Origin: Agaricicola taiwanensis
Lineage (GTDB): Bacteria > Pseudomonadota > Alphaproteobacteria > Rhizobiales > Methylopilaceae
DNA length: 64,000 nt
Assembly (NCBI RefSeq): GCF_014635245.1
Contig: NZ_BMCP01000003.1
Span: forward strand, 1-64,000
Reading direction: 5' to 3'
Numbering within the stretch: position 1 is the stretch's first letter; each line of letters begins with the position of its first letter. The translations under genes were made by a program, and so were the position numbers. This document shows positions 18,068 through 27,567 of this stretch, in pieces. Under the pieces are notes generated by a model. That model saw nothing but the letters and a program-made list of their open reading frames with translations. It searched no databases and had not been told where the DNA came from.

Positions 18068-20059
18068 TCACACGGCGATCTTGCCGCCGCCGCGCTTGGT
18101 GATCATCACCACGGACGGCCGGGTCGGCATGTCGTCGCGGAAGTCCGGCCAGCGGGTCGAGAGGTCCTCATAATAGGACGGACGGCCGTGGCCCTCCCAA
18201 TCCTCGCCGCCGTCGGCCGGATGCTGCACGGCGACGAAGGCGGTTTCGTCATCGGGGGTGAAGAGGGGGCCGCACATTTCGGCGCCCACCGGCACGCGGT
18301 AGAACAGCTTTGAGGTGGCGCGCGCCTCGCCCTCGGTGTCCACCGCCCAGAGCCCGTCGGTGCGCCCGGTCGCCTTATTGTTGTTGCCGTCGGTGGAGAC
18401 CCAAAGCCGGCCGGCGGCATCCACGGCGCAGTTGTCGGGCATGCCGAACCAGCCGTTCCTGGTGGTTTCCGTGGAGAAAGTGGCGCCCACCTCGGCGATG
18501 GAGGGATCGCCGCATTTCAGCAGCACCTCCCAGGTGCCCGTCGTGGAGGCGAAGTTGCCGCCCGCCTCGGTGATCTCGATGATGTGGCCGAAGGCGTTCT
18601 CCGCCCGCGGATTGGCGGCGTCGATCTGGTCTTCCTTGCGTTTGGTGTTGTTGGTCAGCATCACATAGACTTTGCCGTTGACCCCATTGGGCTGGATGTC
18701 TTCGGGACGGTCCATCTTTGTCGCGCCGAGAAGATCGGCGGCGCGACGGGTCTCGATCAGGATATCGGCCTGGCTGGCGAAGCCGTTCTCGGCCGTGAGC
18801 ACCCCCTGGCCGAAGACGAGCGGCATCCAGGTGAGCGTGCCGTCCTCGCCGAACTTCGCCACGTAGAGCGTGCCCTCGTCGAGGAGGTCCATGTTGGCGG
18901 CGCGGTTGTCGGGATCGAAGGTGCGTGCGGTGACGAATTTATAGACATAGTCGAAACGTTCGTCGTCGCCGAGATAGAAGACCACCCGACCATCGGCCGC
19001 GACGATGGATTCGGCGCCCTCATGCTTGGTGCGGCCAAGCGCGGTGCGCTTCTTCGGCGTGGAATCCGGGTCCTGCACGTCGACCTCGACGATCCAGCCG
19101 AAGCGGTTGGCCTCGTTCGGCTCCTTCGCCAGATCAAACCGGTCGTAGAAGTTCGCCCATTCGTAGGCGCCTTCAGGAATGCCGAGACGCTCATAGTTCT
19201 GCGTCTCACGGTGACCCTCCGGCAGCTTTCCGCTGAAGTAGCCGTGGATGTTCTCTTCCGCCATGACATAGGTGCCCCAGGGGGTGACGCCACCAGCACA
19301 GTTGTTGATGGTGCCGAGGACCTTGCGCCCCGTGGGATCGGCACTGGTCTTGAGGCGGTCGTGTCCGGCGGCGGGGCCGGAGAGCGCCATTTCAGTGGTG
19401 GCGGTGATGCGGCGATTGAACTTGCCCTCCAGCACCGGCCGCCATTTGCCACCCACTTTCTCAATCTCGACGACGGTGCCGCCATGGGCGGCAAGTTCCA
19501 CATCCACCTGCTCCCTCGTCAGCGGCTTCTGCTTCAGCTTGCCGTCGACCGCCTCGACGAGGCCCGGGAACATGAGGTGCGGATTGGTGTATTCGTGATT
19601 GACCACGAGCAGGCCACGGGTCTCGGATCCCTCAAGCGGGATGAAGCCGACATAGTCGCTGTTGTAGCCGAACTGCCGCGCCTGGGACTCGGCCGACTGA
19701 TTGCGCGGGTCAAACTCGGGCGCATCGGGGAAGAGCTTGTCGCCCCAGCGCAGCAGGATGTCGGCATCATAGCCCTCGGCAACATGATGGTTGGCGTCGA
19801 CGCCGGCCTCGACTTCGGTGAAGGAGAAGGCAGATTTCGACGCGGCCTGCGCCTTTTCCGCCGTCAGCAGGGCGAGCGGGCTGACCGTGGCGGTGATGGC
19901 GGAAACGGCGAGCGAGCCCTGCAGGAAGCCGCGGCGTGAGAAGCGCCGGCTGATGACCTCGCCCATGGTCGGGTTTTCAGTTGGGTTCAGGGGAGCGGCA
20001 TCTGCCTCTTCCAGCTGGCTCGTCTTGAAAAGGCTCTGCTGGGTGACGTGCTCGTTCAT
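18068..20059 (-). CDS. phoX: PhoX-family alkaline phosphatase, Tat-exported
   Basis: A 663-residue PhoX-type calcium/iron phosphatase that releases phosphate from organic phosphomonoesters in the periplasm. A Tat signal is clear: SRRGFLQGS with the paired arginines at about residues 42-43, then a hydrophobic run ending EKAQAASK. Conserved segments include LLVVNHEYTNPHLMFPG, NNCAGGVTPWGTYVMAEEN and PDNCAVDAAGRLWVSTDG. ATG 20059 is chosen because AGGATGG precedes it; the ATG at 20068 lies directly on that ribosome site. A PHO box at 20128-20145 indicates induction by phosphate starvation through PhoB. Confidence 0.92.
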   Translation of the reverse strand: MNEHVTQQSLFKTSQLEEADAAPLNPTENPTMGEVISRRFSRRGFLQGSLAVSAITATVSPLALLTAEKAQAASKSAFSFTEVEAGVDANHHVAEGYDADILLRWGDKLFPDAPEFDPRNQSAESQARQFGYNSDYVGFIPLEGSETRGLLVVNHEYTNPHLMFPGLVEAVDGKLKQKPLTREQVDVELAAHGGTVVEIEKVGGKWRPVLEGKFNRRITATTEMALSGPAAGHDRLKTSADPTGRKVLGTINNCAGGVTPWGTYVMAEENIHGYFSGKLPEGHRETQNYERLGIPEGAYEWANFYDRFDLAKEPNEANRFGWIVEVDVQDPDSTPKKRTALGRTKHEGAESIVAADGRVVFYLGDDERFDYVYKFVTARTFDPDNRAANMDLLDEGTLYVAKFGEDGTLTWMPLVFGQGVLTAENGFASQADILIETRRAADLLGATKMDRPEDIQPNGVNGKVYVMLTNNTKRKEDQIDAANPRAENAFGHIIEITEAGGNFASTTGTWEVLLKCGDPSIAEVGATFSTETTRNGWFGMPDNCAVDAAGRLWVSTDGNNNKATGRTDGLWAVDTEGEARATSKLFYRVPVGAEMCGPLFTPDDETAFVAVQHPADGGEDWEGHGRPSYYEDLSTRWPDFRDDMPTRPSVVMITKRGGGKIAV

Positions 20060-20127
20060 GGGGACCATCCTGATCTCGATCTTGGGCGCCCGCTGTTTAG
20101 AGCGCTTTTAATCTGTAGGAAGCCGCC

Positions 20128-20145
20128 GTGACGGTTGCATGACAA
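20128..20145 (-). promoter_or_regulatory. PHO box upstream of phoX
   Basis: Read on the minus strand this is TTGTCAT-GCAA-CCGTCAC: two direct 7-bp PhoB half-sites separated by four bases, matching the CTGTCAT/CTGTCAC pattern at 12 of 14 half-site positions. It lies about 70 bases upstream of the phoX start. Confidence 0.75.
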
Positions 20146-20156
20146 ACCGATCACGG

Positions 20157-20186
20157 AAAAGCCGCTTCGGCAGCGCCGAGGCGGCT
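20157..20186 (-). terminator. Rho-independent terminator after the DUF2171 gene
   Basis: Arms AGCCGCTTCGGC (20160-20171) and GCCGAGGCGGCT (20175-20186) form a 12-bp stem with one mismatch and a three-base loop. On the minus strand a run of four T follows (20160-20157). It separates the DUF2171 transcript from the phoX promoter. Confidence 0.75.
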
Positions 20187-20211
20187 CCCCCTGTTCGGAA
20201 GCTGAAGAGGC

Positions 20212-20469
20212 TTAGACAGATTTGCCGGATTCTTCTTCCTCGAAGGTCACGGCGACATCGCCATTGGCGGAAAGACGGACCTTGTCGCCTTCCACATCGC
20301 TGACCAGCGACAGGTCGATAAAGTGGTGGTGACCCTTATGGGAGCCCATGCCGCTGTCCTGTTTGGTGAGCTTGATGCGGTTGCCCTCGACCCGGTCGAC
20401 GGTGCCGACATGGGCGCCATCGGCACCCACGACGTCCATATGTTCCTTGATGGCTGCTGCGTTGCCCAT
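20212..20469 (-). CDS. DUF2171 domain protein
   Basis: An 85-residue cytoplasmic protein matching DUF2171: IKEHMDVVGADGAHVGTVDRVEGNRIKLTK followed by HHHFIDLSLVSDVEGDKVRLS. It resembles a PRC-barrel-like beta structure. The ribosome site AACGGAGAACGAAC precedes ATG 20469. It is a single-gene unit ending in a terminator. The family function is not established. Confidence 0.85.
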   Translation of the reverse strand: MGNAAAIKEHMDVVGADGAHVGTVDRVEGNRIKLTKQDSGMGSHKGHHHFIDLSLVSDVEGDKVRLSANGDVAVTFEEEESGKSV

Positions 20470-20528
20470 GTTCGTTCTCCGTTGTGAATGAGATCAGAAC
20501 GTCGGGCCGGCCACTTCGTTTCAGGACA

Positions 20529-21110
20529 TCAGCCTGCCGATGCGGTTGCGGGAAATGGACGGCTGAGAAAGCGCGAGCCGGCAAGGCCGAAGCGCCATGG
20601 CTTCTCCATGGCCTGGCTGATGCCGATGCGCGGGCCCGTCACCACAGCCACGTCAGCGTTGCCGCACGACAGATGGAACGGGGCGCGATCAAGCGGCAGC
20701 CTGTCCTGCGCGCGGGTCAAGGCGAGCGCCTGGCACAGACGTCCCGGCCCGGCGCAGAGCTTGCGGATGTCGCTGGTGCCGCGCCGGGCGCACATGACCT
20801 CGATGCCGTCGGTCGGCTCCAGCGCCCGGATCAGGACCGCGCTGCCCGGATCCTCGCCGCAGACGATGTTGAAGCACCAATGCACGCCGTAGGAGAGATA
20901 GACATAGGCATGGCCTGATGGACCGAACATGGCGGCATTGCGCGGCGTCGGGCCGCGGAAGCTGTGCGAGGCAGGATCTTCATGGTGGTAGGCCTCCGTC
21001 TCCACGATCCTGCCGCCGACGCCCGACAGCGTGAGGGTCGCGCCGAGAAGGTCGCGCGCGACGGTGACGACGTCGCGGTGAAAGAAGGACGGATTGAGAA
21101 CTGAGGTCAT
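20529..21110 (-). CDS. mpg: 3-methyladenine (alkyladenine) DNA glycosylase
   Basis: A 193-residue monofunctional base-excision enzyme of the AAG/MPG family, removing alkylated purines from DNA. Signatures include DLLGATL, GGRIVETEAYHHEDPASHSF with the catalytic glutamate in the VETEAY element, GPTPRNAAMFGPSGHAYVYLSYGVHWCFNIV, and CAGPGRLCQAL. The length and motif order are normal for the family. Confidence 0.93.
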   Translation of the reverse strand: MTSVLNPSFFHRDVVTVARDLLGATLTLSGVGGRIVETEAYHHEDPASHSFRGPTPRNAAMFGPSGHAYVYLSYGVHWCFNIVCGEDPGSAVLIRALEPTDGIEVMCARRGTSDIRKLCAGPGRLCQALALTRAQDRLPLDRAPFHLSCGNADVAVVTGPRIGISQAMEKPWRFGLAGSRFLSRPFPATASAG

Positions 21111-21184
21111 TCCGATCTTAACGCGTTGCTGTCTGTTCTGATCCGCAACTCTCTGGTAAAGTTCGGAGATGCCCGGCTGGGCTC

Positions 21185-24100
21185 TCAGCCTTGGTAGCCT
21201 CCTCCGACGGTGCCCCCGCGACCGGGCACCCAGGTGCGGTTCAGCCGATCATCCATCCAGGCTCTCCAATCGACAGCATCGAAGATGCTCTTATCCTTGC
21301 GCACTCCCCGCTTGTCTTTCATCTTGAACAGATACTGCGCCAGGAAGTCGAGTTTTTCTTCCCAATCGCCCTGTAGAAAGCCGCGGTCTGCCCAATTCTT
21401 GAATTTTTCATGCTGCTCTTCGACGGCGTCCTCACCCTGAAGGGTTATGACGATCGCAAGGATGGGCAGGAGCAGAAAACCTGCCGCGCCACCGATAGCA
21501 GCCCCGACTGTGAGGGCTGCCGCGGAACCGGCGGCGATGCCGATCACCGAGGCTGCGCCGGCCAACAGACTCAGCCCTCCGAGCGCAACTTCAAGAGCGC
21601 CCGCCGCCACGGCCTTCTCGCTTCCTCTATCGAGCCCATCCTTGATGCCGAAAGCGCCAAAGACTATGGGGATGATGTTGAGCGCCTGAAGGGCGGTCGC
21701 GCCGATGATGCGTGATGCCGATCCTGCAATACGCGCAGCCGGAGGCGTCTCCCGGGCCGCCGAGGGATCTGCCCTGAATAGTGGGTGCTGGTCCAGCATA
21801 TCATCAATGTGCTCTGTGAACTTTGATGATCCGGCTGACGGAGGCTTATAACTGCTGGGTATTTTCCAGATCTTGTCGAATTTATTCGGCTTCGGGTCCG
21901 GCTTATTCAGCGGGTTCGATTTACTCACCGGGTCTGGCATATTCATTTGCAAAACGGAAGTCAGGCCTGAGCCCAGAACGCTTGGTTCTCCGCTGATGGT
22001 GAGATAAGTGCCAAAATCGATGACCGTGACGATATCCTCAAAACTGTTCCCTGTGCGGAACTTGCCTTCTGTCAGCTTGTCGACCCCCGCTGTCAGCCTG
22101 ATCAGTCCCACCATCCGCTCAAGAACACCGGCACCATCCAGACTGAGTAGGAGTTCCTTTATCTGTGCGGCCGATGAGGGGGCCGCCGAGAGGCTTTCGA
22201 TCGCCTCCGCGATCTTTTCGTCTCCATTCTCGCCGTCGTAACCGTTCCTGATGAGGTGTATCAGAGCTTTGACGAGATCATCCGCCATAGTGCCATCGTT
22301 CAACACCTTGTTGAGGCGATCGATCAGATCGGCTTCAGGACTTCCTGGAGCTATGTCGAGATCGGGCATACCCTCGGTGATGAAGGCAAGGACATCCTCT
22401 GCTGCCGACGAAAGAGTCTCGCCGCTGATGGAGTCGAAATCCTCGAAGATTTCGTTCAGGCTGAGCTTGAGATCGTTCGCGAGCAGGATTCGAGTGACGT
22501 CATCAACAGTTTCGTCGTTGGTGAGGGCCCGCAGAGAGGAAATGGACGATGCGATGTCGGCCTTGGCCTCCTCTTCCTTGCCGGACTTCTTGAGGTCATA
22601 GATGTACTTTGCGTATTCAGGGCTTGTAAGCAGCTCCTTCAGCTTCGTGATGTAGCTGTCCTTGTTGGTGACCTCCGAGACCGCCTCGGAGACAAAAACG
22701 GCATGGTCTTCCGCAATGTCGGCGGTACCGAGAAGCCTTGAGACTTCCTTGTTGATCTTTGAGATATCGAAGATATCGGCGGCATCGTCTCCGAAAATTC
22801 GCGAAGGTTGTCCATAGAAGCGGCTGGAGTTCGCCGTGTCGAGGTAGGTCATGATGTCAAGACCATTCTGAGCAGCGCTCAAGGCCTCGATGGCATGCAC
22901 CAGCTTGGCGCGGTCGTCGCCGGCATCGATCTCCCCGTCGTCGAGCATTTTCTTGTACTTGTCGTAGAGCTTCTTCATCGAAAGGGCGGAAACGGTCATG
23001 TAGTTGCCGTCCTCATCCTTTGTCCTGGTCGAAGCCATGAAGATGTCGGTTTCCCCTAGAGGAGGCAAACCCGCTGCTGCGCGAAGCCCAGGATCCTGCC
23101 AAGCGGGGTCGTTCCGGCCCTTCTGTATGCCATTGGGAGTCTGGCCATTCCCGGCCTCGACGTCGCTCTTGCCGCCTTGGCTGACCAGGTAATCGTAAAC
23201 GTGCTTGTTGCCCTTTTCGGCGGCAAAATGCAGGGCCGTGCGGCCCTCCGAATCCTGCCGGTTGATGTAATTGGCCCGGCCGTTGCCGGCAGTGTGGACC
23301 CTCTCGACGAGAGCGCGCACAACGTCCAGCTGGCCTTTGCTCGCCGCATGAGACAGCAGGCTCATGCCGTTCTCGAACTCGGCGCGCACATCGACGGCAT
23401 TGCTGTCGATGAGTGCGATCGCTCTCGACCAGTCGCCGCCACGGAAAGCCTGGCGCGTCTGCGCCAAGGCTTGCTCGGCGATAAACTTCGCGATGTCGTT
23501 GAATTTCTGCCAGCCCTCGGGCCTGTCCTTGGACCGCCAGTTCGGCGCTGTCAGGAAGAAATCATATATAGTGAAATTGCCGACCTTGGCGGTCGCAAGG
23601 TCGATCTGCCCGCTTTCGATCTGCGCCTTCAGGATCTCTTTAGGGTCGTCGAATTGTCCCAGTTCATCGAGCGGGATCTCAATCCTTCCGATATCTACGC
23701 CCAGCCGGTCCCGCTCCTTAATGAGCAGGTTCGCCCTTTCCCAATCGCCGGCCTCGATCGCCTTCTCAAGCACCGAGCGAGCCAGATCGGCCGCTTCCTT
23801 CATAAGCCGTTCAAAGAACGGGACCGGGGGGTAGCGGGTGCCATCAGGCGCATGACGCTCCTTGCCGAAGTGCGAGAAAGCCTCATAGAGAGTGAAGTGG
23901 GTGTCAAGCAGGTCCTCCCATAGCTTCTCCGGGTGCTTCTCCACGATGGCTCGGAACAATTCAACAGCCTTGTCGACGTCCCTGAAATAGCGGAGGTCTT
24001 GAAGCGAGAAATCGTCCTCGGCGAGGACATTGACGTCGGCGCCAGCGTCGATCAGGTCATTGAATGTGGTCCAGTAGTTCTGCGCACTCCTGTCGGAGCC

Positions 24101-24535
24101 ATACTTCCTCAGTTGTTCCGTTGCGCCGGTGGCCAGAGCAGCACTCACGGAGTCGGCATCGGTGTTGGCCTGTCGCGCTAGATCGAAAGCCGTCTTTCCG
24201 CTTCTGTCCTTTATAGTGACGTCAGCGCCAGCTTTGAGCAATTTCTGGATGATCGTGACAGGATTGGACGTGGCCTCAGCCGCATAATGCAATGCAGTTT
24301 TTCCGGTCTCAGGATCGACAGCATTGATGTCAAATGTCGCCCCGCTTTCGAGAATGTCCTCGACGGCAGACAGATCGCCGCTTGCGGCGGCGGTCCGTAG
24401 AGCCTGCTCTAGGGATGAGGAGCCGCCATGGCCCCTCCGAACGAATTTCTCAGACAAGAGAATATTATCGAAATGAATATCGTCATCTGGCTCGTGTCTG
24501 GAAGCATTTGCCTGATAGGGAAGTGTCTTGATCAT
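21185..24535 (-). CDS. Large ankyrin-repeat protein with hydrophobic C-terminal segment
   Basis: A 1116-residue protein I cannot assign to a named family. Ankyrin-like repeats occur at about residues 44-132 (GKTALHYAAE, LLKAGADVTIKDRSGKTAFDLA) and again at about 369-465 (GMSLLSHAASKGQLDVVRALV, GRTALHFAAEKGNKHVYDYL). A long charged helical region spans about 490-860, then a Pro/Lys-rich linker (NKPDPKPNKFDKIWK), then a glycine/alanine-rich hydrophobic stretch at about 940-1032 able to form two or more membrane hairpins, and a basic tail. There is no signal peptide. The layout recalls secreted effector or toxin proteins. ATG 24535 is preferred over a TTG at 24553. The upstream DNA is AT-rich, hinting at transfer. 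Confidence 0.75.
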   Translation of the reverse strand: MIKTLPYQANASRHEPDDDIHFDNILLSEKFVRRGHGGSSSLEQALRTAAASGDLSAVEDILESGATFDINAVDPETGKTALHYAAEATSNPVTIIQKLLKAGADVTIKDRSGKTAFDLARQANTDADSVSAALATGATEQLRKYGSDRSAQNYWTTFNDLIDAGADVNVLAEDDFSLQDLRYFRDVDKAVELFRAIVEKHPEKLWEDLLDTHFTLYEAFSHFGKERHAPDGTRYPPVPFFERLMKEAADLARSVLEKAIEAGDWERANLLIKERDRLGVDIGRIEIPLDELGQFDDPKEILKAQIESGQIDLATAKVGNFTIYDFFLTAPNWRSKDRPEGWQKFNDIAKFIAEQALAQTRQAFRGGDWSRAIALIDSNAVDVRAEFENGMSLLSHAASKGQLDVVRALVERVHTAGNGRANYINRQDSEGRTALHFAAEKGNKHVYDYLVSQGGKSDVEAGNGQTPNGIQKGRNDPAWQDPGLRAAAGLPPLGETDIFMASTRTKDEDGNYMTVSALSMKKLYDKYKKMLDDGEIDAGDDRAKLVHAIEALSAAQNGLDIMTYLDTANSSRFYGQPSRIFGDDAADIFDISKINKEVSRLLGTADIAEDHAVFVSEAVSEVTNKDSYITKLKELLTSPEYAKYIYDLKKSGKEEEAKADIASSISSLRALTNDETVDDVTRILLANDLKLSLNEIFEDFDSISGETLSSAAEDVLAFITEGMPDLDIAPGSPEADLIDRLNKVLNDGTMADDLVKALIHLIRNGYDGENGDEKIAEAIESLSAAPSSAAQIKELLLSLDGAGVLERMVGLIRLTAGVDKLTEGKFRTGNSFEDIVTVIDFGTYLTISGEPSVLGSGLTSVLQMNMPDPVSKSNPLNKPDPKPNKFDKIWKIPSSYKPPSAGSSKFTEHIDDMLDQHPLFRADPSAARETPPAARIAGSASRIIGATALQALNIIPIVFGAFGIKDGLDRGSEKAVAAGALEVALGGLSLLAGAASVIGIAAGSAAALTVGAAIGGAAGFLLLPILAIVITLQGEDAVEEQHEKFKNWADRGFLQGDWEEKLDFLAQYLFKMKDKRGVRKDKSIFDAVDWRAWMDDRLNRTWVPGRGGTVGGGYQG

Positions 24536-24954
24536 GGTTTCCAGTCGGCGCAAAGACAGCGAAAGGCATCTTACGGAGGGGGCGCGCTCGAATACAATAG
24601 ATCCGAATAAAACTTTCAGAGATACATGTTATTTTTATCTGTATTATTTGTAAAGCATAGAGCGTCTGATTAAGTCGTTGAGTGCATATACGGGCGCCGC
24701 AGCAAATTCTCACCATCGCCAGCCGCGCTGATCCGATCGTCCCCGCGCGCTCGCGCACTTCATCGGGCTCGCTCTCCTGCGGCCTGTCTGCGTGCGCAAT
24801 AAGAACGGACCATGAGGATGAGTGGGAGGAGCAGAACGATACCCACAGTGTTCGGTATGATCGGGCGTCACCTGCCGGGCAGTGCAACTCGGCAGCCCAG
24901 CGGCCAATCGTCGGGCGCGTTATGCCGAAGACAAAGCTTCTATGGGCTCGATAT
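24536..24954. other. AT-rich promoter region before the ankyrin gene
   Basis: About 420 bases between the ankyrin gene and the end of pxpC. Positions 24590-24680 are unusually AT-rich for this window (for example TGTTATTTTTATCTGTATTA), consistent with a promoter on foreign DNA. A short minus-strand frame with a hydrophobic run near 24790-24870 has no start with a ribosome site, so it is not called. No RNA gene is evident. Confidence 0.45.
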
Positions 24955-25941
24955 CTACGGGCCGATCATCATCCCGGCGGCGCTCGCAGGCGATGGCGGC
25001 GCAAGATCGCGCACGGCTGCAAGCCTTGTGTTTCTCGCAGCCACATGCCGCCGCCAGGCGGCCTCGGCCTCCTCGGTAGTGATGGCAACGAAACGGATGG
25101 GGGCGCCGGGGCGGCGTTGCACCAGGCGGTAGAGATCGGCGCCGATGATAGTGGCGATCTTTGGATAGCCGCCGGTGGTCTGGCGATCGGCCAGGAGCAC
25201 CAGCGGCAGGCCGTCTCCCGGGACCTGGATCGAACCGTAGGCGATGCCGTCCGACACGATATCGGCGCCATCGCGATGGGCAAGGCGGGGGCCGTCGAGG
25301 CGGCAGGCCATGCGGTCGAATTTGGCGGTCAGCCAATAGGTGCCGGCAAGAAAGGTCGAGATCGCCTCATCGGTGAAACGATCATCCTGCGGGCCCAACA
25401 CCACCCGGATCGCGCGGGCTTGCGGCGGCTGACGGCCCTGGGTCGCACGCCGGCGCGGGCCTTCTTGCAATGTTCCGAGACGCAGGGGTAGGCGATCTCC
25501 GGCTGTCAGCACTCGAGGTATCGGACCGAGCGCGAAGCGGACATGGGTGGAGCGGCTTCCCAGCACTGGCTCCACGGCAAAGCCGGCGCTGATGGCGAGA
25601 TATCCCCAGGTGGCATCATCGGCGGGCCCGATCTCGACCTCGGCGCCCTCAGGCACGTCGATCGACCGGCCGACTGGAAAGGGAACACCGTTGCAGGAGG
25701 CGCGGAAGGTGCCGCCGGCGACGGCAAGCCGCGCCGCTGCGGTGAAGCGAAAGACGCCGGCGAACATGGCGAACTCCAGGCAGGCCTCGCCCGGATCGTT
25801 GCCGGCCAGGAGGTTGGCCAGCATCAGGGCTTCAGGGTCCATGGCCCCGGATTCCGGGATGCCTTGGTGCATGAGACCGACGCGACCGAGATCCTGCAAG
25901 GTGACCATCGGCCCCGGACGAAGGACGAGGAGCTCGCTCAT
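24955..25941 (-). CDS. pxpC: 5-oxoprolinase subunit PxpC
   Basis: A 328-residue KipA/AHS2-type subunit. With PxpA and PxpB it forms the prokaryotic ATP-dependent 5-oxoprolinase, opening 5-oxoproline to glutamate. Family features are GPMVTLQDLGRVGLMHQGIPESGAMDPEA at the N terminus, SRSTHVRFALG, QDDRFTDEAI and VPGDGLPLVLLADRQTTGGYPKIATII near the C terminus. It overlaps pxpB by four bases (25938-25941). Confidence 0.92.
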   Translation of the reverse strand: MSELLVLRPGPMVTLQDLGRVGLMHQGIPESGAMDPEALMLANLLAGNDPGEACLEFAMFAGVFRFTAAARLAVAGGTFRASCNGVPFPVGRSIDVPEGAEVEIGPADDATWGYLAISAGFAVEPVLGSRSTHVRFALGPIPRVLTAGDRLPLRLGTLQEGPRRRATQGRQPPQARAIRVVLGPQDDRFTDEAISTFLAGTYWLTAKFDRMACRLDGPRLAHRDGADIVSDGIAYGSIQVPGDGLPLVLLADRQTTGGYPKIATIIGADLYRLVQRRPGAPIRFVAITTEEAEAAWRRHVAARNTRLAAVRDLAPPSPASAAGMMIGP

Positions 25942-26684
25942 GCGTGAAAGGCCTCTGAGGTAATGCTTCCGCGCTCGATGCCGACCTGGAGGCGTTCGAA
26001 TTCCGGCTGGCCCACGGGGGTGAAAGCCACGGTATCGCCAGCGGCGAAGAGAAAAGGATCGGCCCGCATGGGGTCGAAAGCCTTTACCGGCGTGCGGCCG
26101 AGCAGGTTCCAGCCCGTGGGCAGCGGGACGGAGGCGATGCTCGCCTGCTGCCCGCCGATGGAGATGGTGCCCGCCGGCGCGGAAAGGCGCGGTGCGGGGC
26201 GGCGCGGCGTGTGAAGCGCTGGCGGCAGGCCACCCAGATAGGCGTAGCCGGGGGCAAAGCCGATCATGAAAATCCGGTACTCCGCGCCGGAATGCAGGGC
26301 GATCACCTCGTCCGTGGTGATGCCGTGCCGCGCGGCGACTTCATCGAGGTCGGGACCATGAGCCCCGCCGTAGACAACGGGGATGCGCCAGCGCTTTCCT
26401 GCTCCCGACATATCGACGGTGAGATTGCCGAATGCCCGGAGGATGACGTTTTCGAGGAGGCCGCGGCCAGCAACCAGGGGATCGTAATGAACGAGCAGCG
26501 AGCGGTAGGTTGGGAGGAGGTCGATGATACCGACAACCCGCTGCCGTTCGAGCGCGGCGGCCAAGGCGACCACGCGGCGGTTGATGCTGGGATCGATCAC
26601 ATCGGCCAGTTCCGCCACCAGATGCCGATCGCCGGCCGCCCGGAAGCGCACCTCCGGCTTCATCTCCTCGTCTTCGACGATCAA
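25938..26684 (-). CDS. pxpB: 5-oxoprolinase subunit PxpB, TTG start
   Basis: A 248-residue KipI/AHS1-type subunit partnering PxpC. Conserved parts are SLLVHYDP, IPVVYGGAHGPDLDEVA, FMIGFAPGYAYLGGLP and PAGTISIGGQQASIASVPLPTGWNLLGRTP. The start is taken as TTG 26684 because GAGGGAG (26699-26693) lies eight bases upstream; the ATG at 26663 has a GAGGAG touching it with no spacing. It is divergent from pxpA with 100 bases between starts. Confidence 0.9.
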   Translation of the reverse strand: MIVEDEEMKPEVRFRAAGDRHLVAELADVIDPSINRRVVALAAALERQRVVGIIDLLPTYRSLLVHYDPLVAGRGLLENVILRAFGNLTVDMSGAGKRWRIPVVYGGAHGPDLDEVAARHGITTDEVIALHSGAEYRIFMIGFAPGYAYLGGLPPALHTPRRPAPRLSAPAGTISIGGQQASIASVPLPTGWNLLGRTPVKAFDPMRADPFLFAAGDTVAFTPVGQPEFERLQVGIERGSITSEAFHA

Positions 26685-26784
26685 GGCTGCAACTCCCTCG
26701 CGACAGTAGATAAACTAGGCTGTACGCTGCTGCTTCCAAACGTTTTTCTGCGCTATAGCAGGCCTCATCCGACCGAGGTGCTCC

Positions 26785-27567
26785 ATGAAAATGATCGATC
26801 TCAATTGCGACTGCGGTGAAAGCTGGGGTTCCTATGTGATCGGCAATGATGCGGCCATGCTCGATATCGTCACCTCCGCCAACATCGCCTGCGGGTTTCA
26901 TGGCGGAGATCCGCTGGTGCTGCACAGGACACTGAGGCTGGCGAAGGAGCGTGGCGTCAATGCCGGTGCCCACCCATCGTTCCTGGATCCCTGGGGTTTC
27001 GGACGCCGCCGCATCGAGGTGGACAGCCTGGCTGATCTTGAGAAGATCATCATGTACCAGCTCGCGGCCTTCTGCGGCATGGCAGCGACCCTCGGCGTCA
27101 AGGTCTCGCATGTGAAGGCTCACGGCGCGCTTTCCAACATGGCGGCCACGGATTTCGATCTGTCCCTGGCGCTCTGCCGGGGCGTGAAGGCGATCGATCG
27201 CGATCTTGTCTTCTTTACCTCGCCCGGTGACGAGACCGAGAAGGCCATTGATGAACTGGGCCTCGCCAAAGCCATCGAGATCTTCGCCGACCGCGCCTAT
27301 GACGAGAGCGGCGGCCTGATGGCGCGAAAAAGGCCGGGCGCGGTGATCCATGATGCCGACACGGCGGCAAAGCGCATCATCGGCTTTCTGGAGGATCAGG
27401 CCATCACCACGGTGGACGGGCGGCGCATCCCAACGCTCATCGACACGATCTGCGTCCACGGCGACAACCCCCATGGGGTCGAGATCGCGAGCAAGCTGCG
27501 AAGCGCGCTGGAGCAGGCCGGCTGGACGGTGGCGCCACTTGCTGCCCCAGCGCGGTCAGGCGATTAG
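26785..27567 (+). CDS. pxpA: 5-oxoprolinase subunit PxpA (LamB/YcsF family)
   Basis: A 260-residue TIM-barrel-like subunit of 5-oxoprolinase. Signatures are MIDLNCDCGESWG, ANIACGFHGGDP, GAHPSFLDPWGFGRR, VKAHGALSN, EIFADRAYDESG and ICVHGDNP. Starting at ATG 26785 it is divergent from pxpBC, so one short region serves both transcripts. Its 3' end overlaps the convergent amidase gene by 12 bases. Confidence 0.94.
   Translation: MKMIDLNCDCGESWGSYVIGNDAAMLDIVTSANIACGFHGGDPLVLHRTLRLAKERGVNAGAHPSFLDPWGFGRRRIEVDSLADLEKIIMYQLAAFCGMAATLGVKVSHVKAHGALSNMAATDFDLSLALCRGVKAIDRDLVFFTSPGDETEKAIDELGLAKAIEIFADRAYDESGGLMARKRPGAVIHDADTAAKRIIGFLEDQAITTVDGRRIPTLIDTICVHGDNPHGVEIASKLRSALEQAGWTVAPLAAPARSGD

Noticed and set aside
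18584..19939. A 451-codon plus-strand frame opposite phoX
   Set aside because: Antisense shadow; phoX on the minus strand has a Tat signal and family motifs.
24710..24907. Short frames before pxpC, one with a membrane-like run
   Set aside because: The membrane-like reading has a stop just upstream and no start with a ribosome site.
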